The position numbers and the translations under genes were made by a program. From contig VXMD01000083.1 in assembly GCA_009841255.1 (NCBI GenBank), positions 62,001-126,000 on the forward strand: a stretch of 64,000 bases of DNA, given 5' to 3'. How positions within the stretch are numbered: the stretch's first letter is position 1; each line of letters begins with the position of its first letter. The notes under the pieces are model-generated. The model searched no databases. It was not told the origin of the DNA and saw only the letters and a list, made by a program, of their open reading frames with translations. Below, piece by piece: positions 7,238 to 16,028 of this stretch. Origin of the DNA: Candidatus Poribacteria bacterium (GTDB lineage Bacteria > Poribacteria > WGA-4E > WGA-3G).

Positions 7238-9571
7238 ATGCAAAAATCGCTTTACCTTATTCTTATCATAAACCTAAGTCTATCACTGAGTTGGATTCCC
7301 CAAGCACACGCGGAAAAAGAGTGTACCGAAGACGTTGTAGAAGTGGAGGAGGTCACGGTAACAGCAACTCGCGCAGAGAAAGAACCGTTCAAAACACCTA
7401 ACGCCATCACTGTTCTTAACCTAAAACAATTGGAACGGACCAACGCAGAACATGGATCCAACTTACTTCGTGATGCCGTCGGTGTCATCGCTCAGGAGAC
7501 AACGGTCGGACAAGGTTCCCCATTACTTCGAGGCTTGACTGGGTACCAGACGTTGATACAGGTCGATTGGGTGCGTCTGAACAATTCAACATTCCGTTCA
7601 GGACCGAACCAGTACACGGCAACCATCGGACCAGAGATGTTAGATCGGGCAGAGGTGTTACTCGGTTCAAACTCGATGTTATATGGAAGCGGTGCTTTGG
7701 GTGGCGTCGTGAGTTTCTTTACGAAAACGGTTCCCCTCAATCCAGCGCAGCAAACCTGGGAGGTCCATCGACGACTCCTTGCGCGCTACACAACAGCCAC
7801 ACAAGAACGACTGGGGCGGTTGGAGGTAACGGGAAACAAAGGTCGATTCGGATTTATTGCTGGCGGTGGCGCGCGATTCTACGGAGATATGAACCCCGGA
7901 AGTGGATACGATCTTCACTACAAAAATCGGAAGTTTGAAATCGTAAACGAAATGCCAAGCGGCGTGAAACTCCACACCTCTGATGAAATCAATAAATTAT
8001 CAAAAGATAATATCCCTGAGAGATGGCTCATTGACACCGAGGGACCACTCGGCTGGACGGCTTATGATGCCGATGCAAAAATTGCGTATCAACTCAACGA
8101 TACAAGCACTCTCAACATTGCTTATCAGATGTGGCGGCAGCCGCAAACACCACGCTACGATAAAATCGCACCGCAGGAGTTTGATGAGTTCTTTTTCGAG
8201 CCGCAAAACCGTGATCTCATCTACGCCAATTATTTCGTAACCCCAGCAGCGGGAAACATCGACGCGTTCCGTCTGACTGCCTCTTATCACCGCCAAAAAG
8301 AGGGACGAAATGAGGTGAAACTCGACGCAACGTCTCGACGGCAACGATATGACACAGTTAACACCATCGGCTTAAGCGCACAAGCCATCAGCTCCATCCT
8401 TCCTCGGCAACGCCTGGTCGGCGGTGGTGAATTCTACTTGGATATGATCCAGAGTCGCACTGTCAATACCGATCTTAAGACGGGCAAAGAAGATATTAAT
8501 GAAGACCTTGGGCGTTTCATCAATGGCTCTCAGTTCTGGGATGCGAGCCTGTATCTTCAAGATGAAATTACAATACACGAGCGTGTGGAGCTCACACTCG
8601 GCGGTCGCGCAACCTTTTATCAAACCAACGCTGACCTCTCCATCCGCGATAAGAGTTTCGACGAATTCAATGCATTCGATAGCAGTTTGACGGGGAGTGC
8701 CGGAGTGGTGGTCAGTTTGACAGAGCACCTGAATTTCGTAAGTAGCTTTGGAACAGCGTTTCGTGCGCCCTCTCTAAATGATACAACAGCCGTGGAAGTC
8801 ACCAATGAGGGTGTCACAGCACCGAGTCCCGATCTCGGACCGGAGACTTCGTGGACGGTTGAGGGGGGACTCAAGGCGAAACATTCCTACTTCCGTGGAG
8901 ACCTCATACTATTCCACAGCAAGGTCAGCGGTTTAGTTGCGCGCAAACCTGTTCAAGAGGCATACACAGGTAAAACGCTCCCTCAACTCCATCAAGATCT
9001 TATCAAAGAATACGAAGGGATTGATGTCCTTGTGTTTGACAACGTCGATGAAGCACAGTTTCAGGGGATTGAATTCGCTGGGTTAGTCTCAATTGATCCG
9101 GTTTGGTCGGTCTATGGTAACGCCGCATTGATACGTGGGGAAGTCCTCAAGATTGGGGGTAAAGCACCAGATCCGAAGAAGCCGTGGGAAGCACGTGTCC
9201 GTAGGGAACCTCCATTGAATGGGATTGTTGGCGTCCAATGGGAACCATTGAATACACAGTATTGGGCAACCCTTTATGTGCGCGCAGCGGCAGAACAGAG
9301 ACGGATGAACCGAAGCGACATCCGTGACCCACGGATCCAGGGATCCACGCGTGATCCAGCCGAAGTTGAATTTGATGCCAACGGCTATGCAGTAGATGCC
9401 GGAACGCCAGGGTGGTGGACGCTCAACGTTCGTGGTGGGATTAAACTCTTCGATTATACACACTTGACCCTCTCCGTCGAAAACCTACTTGATCGACGGT
9501 ATCGTCCACACGGCTCCGGTGTGAATGCCCCAGGCTTCAACGTGAGTCTGAGTCTGGACAATCGATTTTAA
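7238..9571 (+). CDS. TonB-dependent outer-membrane receptor
   Basis: 777 residues. The signal peptide ends near PQAHAEKE, followed by a TonB box-like EEVTVTATR. The plug domain includes SPLLRGLTGYQTLIQVDWVRLNN and the block EVLLGSNSMLYGSGALGGVVSFFTK. The barrel ends in VSLSLDNRF, with the terminal Phe expected for BAM insertion. RBS AGGAGG lies before ATG. Co-transcription with the haem-motif/acidic-tail lipoprotein suggests metal or haem-related uptake, but the ligand is inferred only from this neighbour. Confidence 0.9.
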   Translation: MQKSLYLILIINLSLSLSWIPQAHAEKECTEDVVEVEEVTVTATRAEKEPFKTPNAITVLNLKQLERTNAEHGSNLLRDAVGVIAQETTVGQGSPLLRGLTGYQTLIQVDWVRLNNSTFRSGPNQYTATIGPEMLDRAEVLLGSNSMLYGSGALGGVVSFFTKTVPLNPAQQTWEVHRRLLARYTTATQERLGRLEVTGNKGRFGFIAGGGARFYGDMNPGSGYDLHYKNRKFEIVNEMPSGVKLHTSDEINKLSKDNIPERWLIDTEGPLGWTAYDADAKIAYQLNDTSTLNIAYQMWRQPQTPRYDKIAPQEFDEFFFEPQNRDLIYANYFVTPAAGNIDAFRLTASYHRQKEGRNEVKLDATSRRQRYDTVNTIGLSAQAISSILPRQRLVGGGEFYLDMIQSRTVNTDLKTGKEDINEDLGRFINGSQFWDASLYLQDEITIHERVELTLGGRATFYQTNADLSIRDKSFDEFNAFDSSLTGSAGVVVSLTEHLNFVSSFGTAFRAPSLNDTTAVEVTNEGVTAPSPDLGPETSWTVEGGLKAKHSYFRGDLILFHSKVSGLVARKPVQEAYTGKTLPQLHQDLIKEYEGIDVLVFDNVDEAQFQGIEFAGLVSIDPVWSVYGNAALIRGEVLKIGGKAPDPKKPWEARVRREPPLNGIVGVQWEPLNTQYWATLYVRAAAEQRRMNRSDIRDPRIQGSTRDPAEVEFDANGYAVDAGTPGWWTLNVRGGIKLFDYTHLTLSVENLLDRRYRPHGSGVNAPGFNVSLSLDNRF

Positions 9572-9575
9572 GAGG

Positions 9576-9630
9576 TGTTGGTTATCGGTTATCAGCTGTC
9601 AGTTAAACTGAAAACCGACGACTGACAACC
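9576..9630. repeat. Imperfect inverted repeat of the CTGACAACTGATA family, between convergent genes
   Basis: The left part reads GGTTATCGGTTATCAGCTG and the right part AACTGAAAACCGACGACTG; they pair imperfectly. Related strings occur at 11139-11168 and 62393-62418. It lies between the ends of the TonB receptor and coaD, so it may also act as a two-way terminator. Confidence 0.5.
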
Positions 9631-9632
9631 CC

Positions 9633-10178
9633 TTACAGCACATCATATTTTTTTTTCATAAATTCAACCACGATTGCTGGGACCATTTCCAGTAACTTCT
9701 CCTCACTCACCTTTCGCTGTGCCATCTGCACGACTTCCATCACGAGTGTTGAACTGATATGTGCGTATTGTGTATTTGCCATCATAAAGAGTGTATCAAT
9801 GTCCGGGGCGATCTGTTGATTCATCCGCGCCATCTTGAACTCCCACTCGAAATCGGAAATCTCACGTAAACCCCGGATAATGGAACAAGCCCCACGCGCC
9901 TGTGCATAATGCACTGTCAACCCAGTATACCCCTCAATCGTGGCGTGTGGATACGGTTCAATGACAGCCTCAAGCATTTGGATGCGCTCCTCGAGTGTAA
10001 AACGCGCCGGTTTGGCGGGATTCACACCAATCGCAACAACCAGTTCATCAAAGATACCGAGGTTGCAAATCCGATCAATGAGATCGACGTGTCCATTCGT
10101 GACGGGGTCGAAACTCGCGGGAAAGATGGCGATCTTTTTAAGTATTCCTTGCGGTTCAGTCAGGTGGGTTTGATGCAT
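9633..10178 (-). CDS. coaD: Phosphopantetheine adenylyltransferase (CoaD) with repeat-derived N-terminus
   Basis: 181 residues. It catalyses the adenylyl transfer from ATP to 4'-phosphopantetheine in coenzyme A synthesis. Visible are FPASFDPVTNGHVDLI (nucleotidyltransferase T-x-G-H motif, 27-30), SIIRGLREISDFEWEFKMARMNQ, and the C-terminal ISSTLVMEV. The family usually starts about at KKIAIFP. Here 13 extra residues (MHQTHLTEPQGIL) precede it, encoded by the end of a composite repeat (10134-10250). The ATG at 10178 has GGAGAGG 6 nt upstream. No ATG, GTG or TTG lies closer to the conserved start, so the extension is probably real. Confidence 0.93.
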   Translation of the reverse strand: MHQTHLTEPQGILKKIAIFPASFDPVTNGHVDLIDRICNLGIFDELVVAIGVNPAKPARFTLEERIQMLEAVIEPYPHATIEGYTGLTVHYAQARGACSIIRGLREISDFEWEFKMARMNQQIAPDIDTLFMMANTQYAHISSTLVMEVVQMAQRKVSEEKLLEMVPAIVVEFMKKKYDVL

Positions 10179-10250
10179 GAAGTGCCTCTCCGTAGACCCG
10201 CCTGCGTGTTTTTGCTTGGGTATTTCTGCGTATTGTTGCAGGCTACGGGT
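10134..10250 (-). repeat. Composite leader repeat, copy 4, overlapping the coaD 5' end
   Basis: On the minus strand a hairpin is framed by CCGTAG/CTACGG (10243-10248 and 10190-10195) and GCCTGC/GCAGGC (10238-10243 and 10200-10205). GGAGAGG then gives the coaD RBS. GAACCGCAAGGAATACTTAA follows inside the coding sequence. It is the clearest copy of the element. Confidence 0.75.
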
Positions 10251-10345
10251 TTTGGATACTATACTGAAGTAAAAACTGTTTCAAATTTTATCACAAATGT
10301 CTGCGTAAAGCAAGTCCTCCTGTTTTTAGCAAAAATCAAAAAAAG

Positions 10346-10375
10346 TTGCTTGCATTTTTGCGCGCGTGATATAAT
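10346..10375 (+). promoter_or_regulatory. Sigma-70-type promoter for the ThuA gene
   Basis: -35 TTGCTT (10346-10351) and -10 TATAAT (10370-10375) with an 18-nt spacer. It lies about 30 nt before the ATG at 10406, which has RBS AAGGAGG. Confidence 0.65.
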
Positions 10376-10405
10376 AGCACCATTACATAGCAAGGAGGCT
10401 AACTC

Positions 10406-11038
10406 ATGGCAAAAATTAACACACTCGTCTTTGCAGGCGGCGCAATACATGACTGGAAAGGCTGTAGTGATGAAATCGTGAAAGTGCTCTCACAGCGCGA
10501 TGAATTTGAGATTACCCGAGTCGAGGAAGACTTGGATGCTCTCGTTTCACCGAATTTAGATCCTTATGATCTCGTTGTTTTCTATTACACAATTGGCGAG
10601 ATTTCGGACGCACAGAAGAACGGGTTGCTCAACCACGTCGCTTCAGGTAAAGGATATGTCGGTGTACACTCGGCGGCAGATTCGTTTCGCGAGTGTCCAG
10701 AGTACCGCTCAATGGTAGGCGGTTATTTCGTTACACATCCGCGTTACCGTGACTACCAAGTCAGCATCGTTGACAGCGAACACGAGATCACAGAAGGACT
10801 TGACGAGTTCGTCGTGACGGATGAACAATATATCCTCGATTACGATCCTCGGAACCATATACTTGCGTCAGCGTTATGGCAAGGTGCCGCGGCACCCGTG
10901 GCATGGACAAAGAACTGGGGCGAAGGCAAAGTTTTCTACCTCGCGCTCGGTCATGATGCAGCGGCGTGTCAGCACGAGATGTTTGGAACGCTCTTGGAAC
11001 GGGGTGCGCTCTGGGCAGGCAGCAACGGCGACGAGTAA
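10406..11038 (+). CDS. ThuA-like domain protein
   Basis: 210 residues, a ThuA-like (class I glutamine amidotransferase-like fold) protein. Typical blocks are FAGGAIHDW at the start, DLVVFYYTIGEIS, GKGYVGVHSAADSF, GGYFVTHPRY and GKVFYLALGHDAAA near the end. ThuA proteins are linked to trehalose and other sugar catabolism, but the reaction is not settled. In this kind of genome they often accompany Gfo/Idh/MocA enzymes. It is monocistronic here, with its own promoter. Confidence 0.85.
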   Translation: MAKINTLVFAGGAIHDWKGCSDEIVKVLSQRDEFEITRVEEDLDALVSPNLDPYDLVVFYYTIGEISDAQKNGLLNHVASGKGYVGVHSAADSFRECPEYRSMVGGYFVTHPRYRDYQVSIVDSEHEITEGLDEFVVTDEQYILDYDPRNHILASALWQGAAAPVAWTKNWGEGKVFYLALGHDAAACQHEMFGTLLERGALWAGSNGDE

Positions 11039-11050
11039 ACGCTTAAGGAT

Positions 11051-11087
11051 GCCTGTGGCAGTCGCAGAAATGGTAACTGCTACAGGC
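11051..11087. repeat. Inverted repeat downstream of the ThuA gene
   Basis: Arms GCCTGTGGCAGT (11051-11062) and ACTGCTACAGGC (11076-11087), one mismatch, 13-nt loop. A second stem with arms CACTGAA/TTCAGTG follows at 11094-11120. There is no T-tract, so a classical terminator is not supported. The GCCTG...CAGGC ends recall the composite repeats. Confidence 0.55.
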
Positions 11088-11173
11088 TCTACCCACTGAA
11101 CGCCGCACGCGCCTTCAGTGTTGATTCAGGTTTCTGAGCACTGACGGCTGATAGCCGAAAGCCGAAAGTTACT

Positions 11174-11854
11174 ATGAAACAGAAAATTACCAGTATTCAA
11201 GCAGTCCCTGAATTGCCCTCACATCAACAACTCTTTCTGAATGGCACTCCATTTGTCGTGATTCATACATCTTTAGTTGAAAAATTCGGATTACGTATCG
11301 GTTTAGAAATTGAAGCCGAGATCATCGAAAAGTTAATTGCGGCTGATGAAGTGATGCGCGCGAAGAACTACGCGCTCAGATTAATCCGCGAAGAGAAGGA
11401 TAACACCATAGTAGAAAGGTCAGAGGATCCCCAACCCGCAGGAAAGCCTAAAATCTATACCAAAAATGAAATGGAACAGCGACTCGAACGAGAAGGTTTC
11501 TCAACCAAGGCAATTGAAACATCTATTGAAGAGCTGATCCACTCGGGACATATCCGAGACCGGAAATATGCAGAGAATTGGATAGTCCGCAGGCAAAAAT
11601 CGAATCCGCGTGGAAAAACGCTACTCAAGAACGAACTTATCAATAAAGGCATCGACCGAGAAACAGCAGAACAAGTTGTGGCGAACGTAGAAACCGAAGA
11701 CGAAATGAAAGTCGCACTTCGGATCGCTCAAAAACGGATGAAACAGTATGAACGGCTCCCGATCCACGTCGCCAAGCGTCGACTACACGGGTTTTTGGCA
11801 CGACGTGGGTTCGGGTCGGAAACCGTCCGACACGTCCTGGAAAAGATTTTTTAA
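11174..11854 (+). CDS. recX: Regulatory protein RecX
   Basis: 226 residues with the RecX three-helix repeat pattern. The core reads ALRLIREEKDN, then EMEQRLEREGFSTKAIETSIEEL, IRDRKYAENWIVRRQ, RGKTLLKNELINKGID and the C-terminal KRRLHGFLARRGFGSETVRHVL. RecX binds RecA filaments and modulates recombination. recA is not in the window. Its position directly before alaS matches the common recA-recX-alaS order. The SD is weak (GAAAG), and the upstream sequence is a degenerate repeat (11139-11168). Confidence 0.88.
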   Translation: MKQKITSIQAVPELPSHQQLFLNGTPFVVIHTSLVEKFGLRIGLEIEAEIIEKLIAADEVMRAKNYALRLIREEKDNTIVERSEDPQPAGKPKIYTKNEMEQRLEREGFSTKAIETSIEELIHSGHIRDRKYAENWIVRRQKSNPRGKTLLKNELINKGIDRETAEQVVANVETEDEMKVALRIAQKRMKQYERLPIHVAKRRLHGFLARRGFGSETVRHVLEKIF

Positions 11855-11885
11855 CGCATCAGCACACCCTATCAAAGTTTCCCGA

Positions 11886-11908
11886 ACGGATCTTTGTATC
11901 CGTTTTTG
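11886..11908 (+). terminator. Rho-independent terminator after recX
   Basis: Stem ACGGAT/ATCCGT (11886-11891 and 11898-11903) with a 6-nt loop, followed by TTTTTG. It ends recX and separates it from the alaS promoter. Confidence 0.65.
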
Positions 11909-11910
11909 TC

Positions 11911-11940
11911 TTGACGTTTCTGCAAGAAATAGACTATAAT
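11911..11940 (+). promoter_or_regulatory. Sigma-70 promoter for alaS
   Basis: -35 TTGACG (11911-11916), -10 TATAAT (11935-11940), spacer 18 nt. The alaS ATG is at 11973, giving a short leader. Confidence 0.75.
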
Positions 11941-11972
11941 AAGAAAGAGGATAATGTAGGAGAGCACCCAAC

Positions 11973-14630
11973 ATGACATCAGATGAAATCAGAACCAGTT
12001 TCTTAGAATACTTCCGCAAACACGGGCATGCTATCGTACCGAGTGCGTCCTTGATACCTGCCGGTGACCCGACGCTGTTGTTCACTAACGCCGGTATGAA
12101 CCAATTCAAAGATGTGTTTCTCGGTATCGGACAGCGGGAGTACACGCGCGCCGTTGACACGCAAAAATGTTTACGGGTTAGTGGTAAGCACAACGATCTC
12201 GAAGAGGTCGGTTACTCACCAAGCCACCATACCTTCTTTGAGATGCTCGGAAACTGGTCGTTCGGCGATTACTACAAACAGGAAGCCATCGCGTTTGCAT
12301 GGGAACTGGTGATCGAACTTTGGCAGATCCCGAAGGAACGTCTCTGGGCGACAGTCTATCTCGAAGATGACGAAGCCGAAAAACTCTGGCTCCAAGAGAC
12401 AGATCTCCCACTCTCACGCATCCGTCGTTGCGATAAGGATAACTTCTGGGAAATGGGTGAGACAGGTCCCTGTGGTCCCTGCAGCGAACTCTTTGTTGAC
12501 ATGGGCGTAGAAGCTTATCCTGAAACCGCAAACGACCCAGATGCGGGTCCCAATACAAGCGATCGCTTCAGAGAATTCTGGAATCTGGTGTTCATTCAAT
12601 ACAACCGAAACGACAATGGAACGCTTGAACCTCTACCAGCAACACATGTAGATACAGGCATGGGATTCGAGCGGATTACCTCCATCTTGCAAGGCGTTGA
12701 CACAAACTACAAAACGGATCTGTTTACACCTCTTTTAGCGACAATTGCGGATATGACAGACACCGCCTATTTCGATGATGAACGTGGACTCCCGCACCGA
12801 GTCATCGCTGACCATATCCGGTGTTTGACCTTTGCGATCGGCGACGGTGTAATGCCCTCCAACGAAGGGCGCGGTTATGTCATTCGTCGAATCTTGCGAC
12901 GGGCTGTGCTTTACGGCAAGAAATTAGAGATGGATGAAGCGTTCATCTATCGGTTGGTTGATAATGTCATCGAATTGCTCGGGGATGTCTTTCCTGATGT
13001 GCTGCCGCGCCGTGAGTTTATCACGCGCACGATTCAGGGTGAAGAGCACCGCTTCCATCAAACCATCGAACGCGGTTTAGAACTCCTCGATCAATCATTT
13101 GACACGCTCAAGGCGCAGAACGGCACACAAATTGAGGGCAAGCGTGTATTTGAGTTGTATGACACTTTCGGTTTTCCGCTTGATTTGACGCAGATGCTCG
13201 CACGTGAACGTGGATTCACGGTTGACGAGGTCGGCTTTGAACAGAGTATGGAGGCGCAACGTTCGCGTGGACGGGCGGCATGGGAAGCAAGAGGCGGTGT
13301 TAAAGACGAAGAGATCTCTGTTTACGCCGATGTTCTTAAAGAGCACGGCGAAACGGAATTCGTCGGCTACACGGAAAACAGTATTGATGCAGAAGTCGTC
13401 GCTTTAATCGCTGACGCGGAATCGGTAGCCAGTGCCCAACAGGGAGATGAGGTGTTTGTCCTCCTGAATCGAACGCCTTTTTACGGTGAATCGGGCGGAC
13501 AAGTTGGCGATGTCGGCACAATTGAGAATGGCAATGTTAGATTGGCTGTAGCAGATACACTCAAACCCTCTGCGGACTTAGTTGTTCATAAGTGTAAGGT
13601 CCTTGAGGGTGAAATCACACCATACACCACGGTGGAAGCAGAAATAGATATCGAACGCCGAAACGCTGTGGCTGTGAGCCATACAGCAACACACCTTCTA
13701 CATAGTGGATTGCGGGAAGTACTCGGCACACATGTCGCGCAGGCCGGTTCACTCGTCGAAGCGGGTAGATTGCGGTTTGACTTCTCACACTACGAATCTG
13801 TCTCACCAGAAGAATTGCGAGATATTGAGGAATTCGTCAACGCGAAAATTCGGGAAAACGACGCGTTGTCCATCAGCGAAATGCCGTTAGATGCGGCGAA
13901 ATCGAAAGGGGCTTTAGCTTTCTTCGGTGATAAGTACGGCGACGTTGTGCGGGTTGTGCAAGCCGGCAGTTATAGTGTTGAACTCTGTGGCGGCACTCAC
14001 GTTGACGCAACGGGTGAACTCGGTTTTGTGAAATTGATGAGCGAAAGTAGCATCGCTGCAGGCGTCCGACGCGTCGAGGCACTGACAGGGACTTCAGCGG
14101 TAACAACGGTTCAAGAAGACACAGCACTCCTCGCCAACATAGCGAATTTGCTGAAAACGTCCAAAACGGCTCTACCCGAACGGATCGAACGACTCCTCCA
14201 AGAACAACGGGACCTCGAACAGCAACTTCAACACCTAAAAAGCCAGCACGCGCTCGCCAACGCCAGCACCTTGGTTGAAGGTGCAACACTTGTCGAAGAC
14301 GTGCGGGTTGTTGCCTCGCTCGTAACAGGTGCAGATAGGAACGGGTTGCGGCAGCTTGTTGATGAACTCAAAACCCGTTTAGCATCTGGCGTTGTTGCTC
14401 TTGCGGCTGTGTCAGGCAACGAAGTCGCTTTTGTGGTGGGTGTAACGTCAGACTTGGTGAAAAATCGAGACTTGCATGCGGGCAAAATCGTTTCTGAACT
14501 CACCCAACTGGCAGACGGTCGCGGTGGGGGACGTCCGGAACTCGCACAAGGTGGCGGCAAAAACCCCAGCAAAGTGGATGCGGCACTTGCGAAAACCAGC
14601 GAAATCGTTGGGGAACAACTCAACGCTTAA
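11973..14630 (+). CDS. alaS: Alanine--tRNA ligase
   Basis: 885 residues, full length for AlaRS. The class II catalytic core starts TSDEIRTSFLEYFRKHGH and includes TNAGMNQFKDVFLG and SPSHHTFFEMLGNWSFGDYYK. The editing domain has the zinc motif VSHTATHLLHSGL with the downstream CGGTHVDATGELG. The C-Ala domain ends in GRGGGRPELAQGGG. It charges tRNA-Ala. It has its own promoter immediately upstream. Confidence 0.98.
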   Translation: MTSDEIRTSFLEYFRKHGHAIVPSASLIPAGDPTLLFTNAGMNQFKDVFLGIGQREYTRAVDTQKCLRVSGKHNDLEEVGYSPSHHTFFEMLGNWSFGDYYKQEAIAFAWELVIELWQIPKERLWATVYLEDDEAEKLWLQETDLPLSRIRRCDKDNFWEMGETGPCGPCSELFVDMGVEAYPETANDPDAGPNTSDRFREFWNLVFIQYNRNDNGTLEPLPATHVDTGMGFERITSILQGVDTNYKTDLFTPLLATIADMTDTAYFDDERGLPHRVIADHIRCLTFAIGDGVMPSNEGRGYVIRRILRRAVLYGKKLEMDEAFIYRLVDNVIELLGDVFPDVLPRREFITRTIQGEEHRFHQTIERGLELLDQSFDTLKAQNGTQIEGKRVFELYDTFGFPLDLTQMLARERGFTVDEVGFEQSMEAQRSRGRAAWEARGGVKDEEISVYADVLKEHGETEFVGYTENSIDAEVVALIADAESVASAQQGDEVFVLLNRTPFYGESGGQVGDVGTIENGNVRLAVADTLKPSADLVVHKCKVLEGEITPYTTVEAEIDIERRNAVAVSHTATHLLHSGLREVLGTHVAQAGSLVEAGRLRFDFSHYESVSPEELRDIEEFVNAKIRENDALSISEMPLDAAKSKGALAFFGDKYGDVVRVVQAGSYSVELCGGTHVDATGELGFVKLMSESSIAAGVRRVEALTGTSAVTTVQEDTALLANIANLLKTSKTALPERIERLLQEQRDLEQQLQHLKSQHALANASTLVEGATLVEDVRVVASLVTGADRNGLRQLVDELKTRLASGVVALAAVSGNEVAFVVGVTSDLVKNRDLHAGKIVSELTQLADGRGGGRPELAQGGGKNPSKVDAALAKTSEIVGEQLNA

Positions 14631-14717
14631 ACTTGCAGATAATACTTCTGTCAGGTGAATGTGTGCTTGAAAAACCGTTGACTGGAAACGGTCGTTAGAA
14701 GGCATAAAGGAGATGTT

Positions 14718-15275
14718 ATGGATTGGAGTTTAATTGCCTCAATTTTTTGGAAATTCAGTTTAGGGATTCTTTTCCTCGCCCTTACAGCACTCGTCGGGTA
14801 TTTATGTGCGGCTGTTGGTAGCCTCCGGAACTCGTTAAATAGCATCCGAAACACGTTGAACTCCACAGAAAACATCGTTAATCAAGAAATAGGAGAATTG
14901 ATTACCGACGTGGATCGTACAGTGAAAGAGGTGAACAAGGAGCTACCCGAACTACTGCAAAATCTGAACGGGTTGACCGCTTCCTTACAAGGGATTAGCG
15001 AATCCGAAATTCAACCCACCGTACACAACATCCAAGAGATGAGCGGTGCGCTGAACCAAAGCATTCAAGAACTCGATGAATTGGTTCAAAAGGTGAGCGG
15101 TTTCTCTGGTCAGACGATCGAACAAGCTACGTTTTTCCGCAATCAGATAGCGGTCTCACTCGCTGATATCGTCAGTTTGTGGCAGGGTATCAAAGCGGGA
15201 TGGGATAGTTTTGGCGCCACACAACCCGCGAAACCAGAAGAGGATGCCCCAATCTCCGCTGCGTCTACCGAATAA
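14718..15275 (+). CDS. DUF948 (YtxG-like) membrane-anchored protein
   Basis: 185 residues. One N-terminal transmembrane segment (about 8-33) is followed by a long helical, Asn/Gln/Glu-rich region with heptad-like spacing (LRNSLNSIRNTLNSTENIVNQEI). This is typical of DUF948 proteins. The tail is short and acidic-proline. The next gene is YtxH-like, and DUF948/YtxH pairs are known from Bacillus (ytxG-ytxH). The function is poorly defined and linked to envelope stress there. RBS AAGGAGA lies before ATG. Confidence 0.75.
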   Translation: MDWSLIASIFWKFSLGILFLALTALVGYLCAAVGSLRNSLNSIRNTLNSTENIVNQEIGELITDVDRTVKEVNKELPELLQNLNGLTASLQGISESEIQPTVHNIQEMSGALNQSIQELDELVQKVSGFSGQTIEQATFFRNQIAVSLADIVSLWQGIKAGWDSFGATQPAKPEEDAPISAASTE

Positions 15276-15518
15276 CCAAACAAGCTTCAATTGTCCGTTT
15301 CCTATACGAAAGAAAGCAGCATCACACTTAAATCGCAGCAGGACTCCATGAAAAAGAATCCAACAAGAAATAAGCATGAGAATTGAAACTTTCCACCCTA
15401 ATTTTCGTAAATTTGAACAATGTGTTTTGGAGACATGCAGGTTGCTCTAAAATACTCCAAATTTGGAGATCTGCGAGCTGCACCAAAACAACCTCAATGT
15501 AATAGAAAGGACAAAAAA

Positions 15519-15929
15519 ATGAGTAACAATGGACAGAACAACGGGCTCGCAATGGTCTTCGCTTTTATTAGCGGTTTTATGGCAGGTGCGGTTGTCAGCC
15601 TGCTCTATGCCCCAAATTCCGGTAAAGAGACCCGACAGAAGATTCGGGACACCTCGATTGAAGCGAAAAACCGGACAGTTGAGTTCGCGAACCAAGCGAG
15701 TGATAGCGCGCGGCAAGGCGTTCAGACTATTATGGAACAGGGTAAAGAAAGCGTTCACCACATTGTGGACAGTGGAAAAGAACGCATTCAACACGCCGGC
15801 GAACAGGTAAAAAGTGCTGTGGAAACAGGACGTCAAGTCTCCGCAGATGTCCGATCCAAAATCGCTGGATCTATCCCGGGTATCAACGATGCCGAAGCAA
15901 CCGATGAAGAGGCTACTGAAGAAGCCTAA
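15519..15929 (+). CDS. YtxH-like protein
   Basis: 136 residues from the ATG at 15519, which follows GAAAGGA with an A-run. A longer open frame from 15420 lacks such a site and adds 33 non-conserved residues. One hydrophobic segment (LAMVFAFISGFMAGAVVSLLYAP) is followed by GKETRQKIRD and an amphipathic helical tail, exactly the YtxH pattern. It pairs with the DUF948 gene upstream. Confidence 0.78.
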   Translation: MSNNGQNNGLAMVFAFISGFMAGAVVSLLYAPNSGKETRQKIRDTSIEAKNRTVEFANQASDSARQGVQTIMEQGKESVHHIVDSGKERIQHAGEQVKSAVETGRQVSADVRSKIAGSIPGINDAEATDEEATEEA

Positions 15930-16028
15930 ACGTTTTTCCGATATATACGGACGGAAACAAAAGATCGCGGACCTTAGGCACATATCTACAGGTCCAGTGA
16001 TCCGTAGATGTGCCACCCTATTAAATGA

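Noticed and set aside
7045-7239. Minus-strand frame encoding a His/Arg-rich protein opposite the acidic tail
   Set aside because: It is the complement of the GAT/GAG/GAC repeats in the lipoprotein gene, has no RBS and no domain.
14640-14717. Terminator after alaS from arms ACCGTT/AACGGT
   Set aside because: Short stem without a T-tract; not enough to call a terminator.
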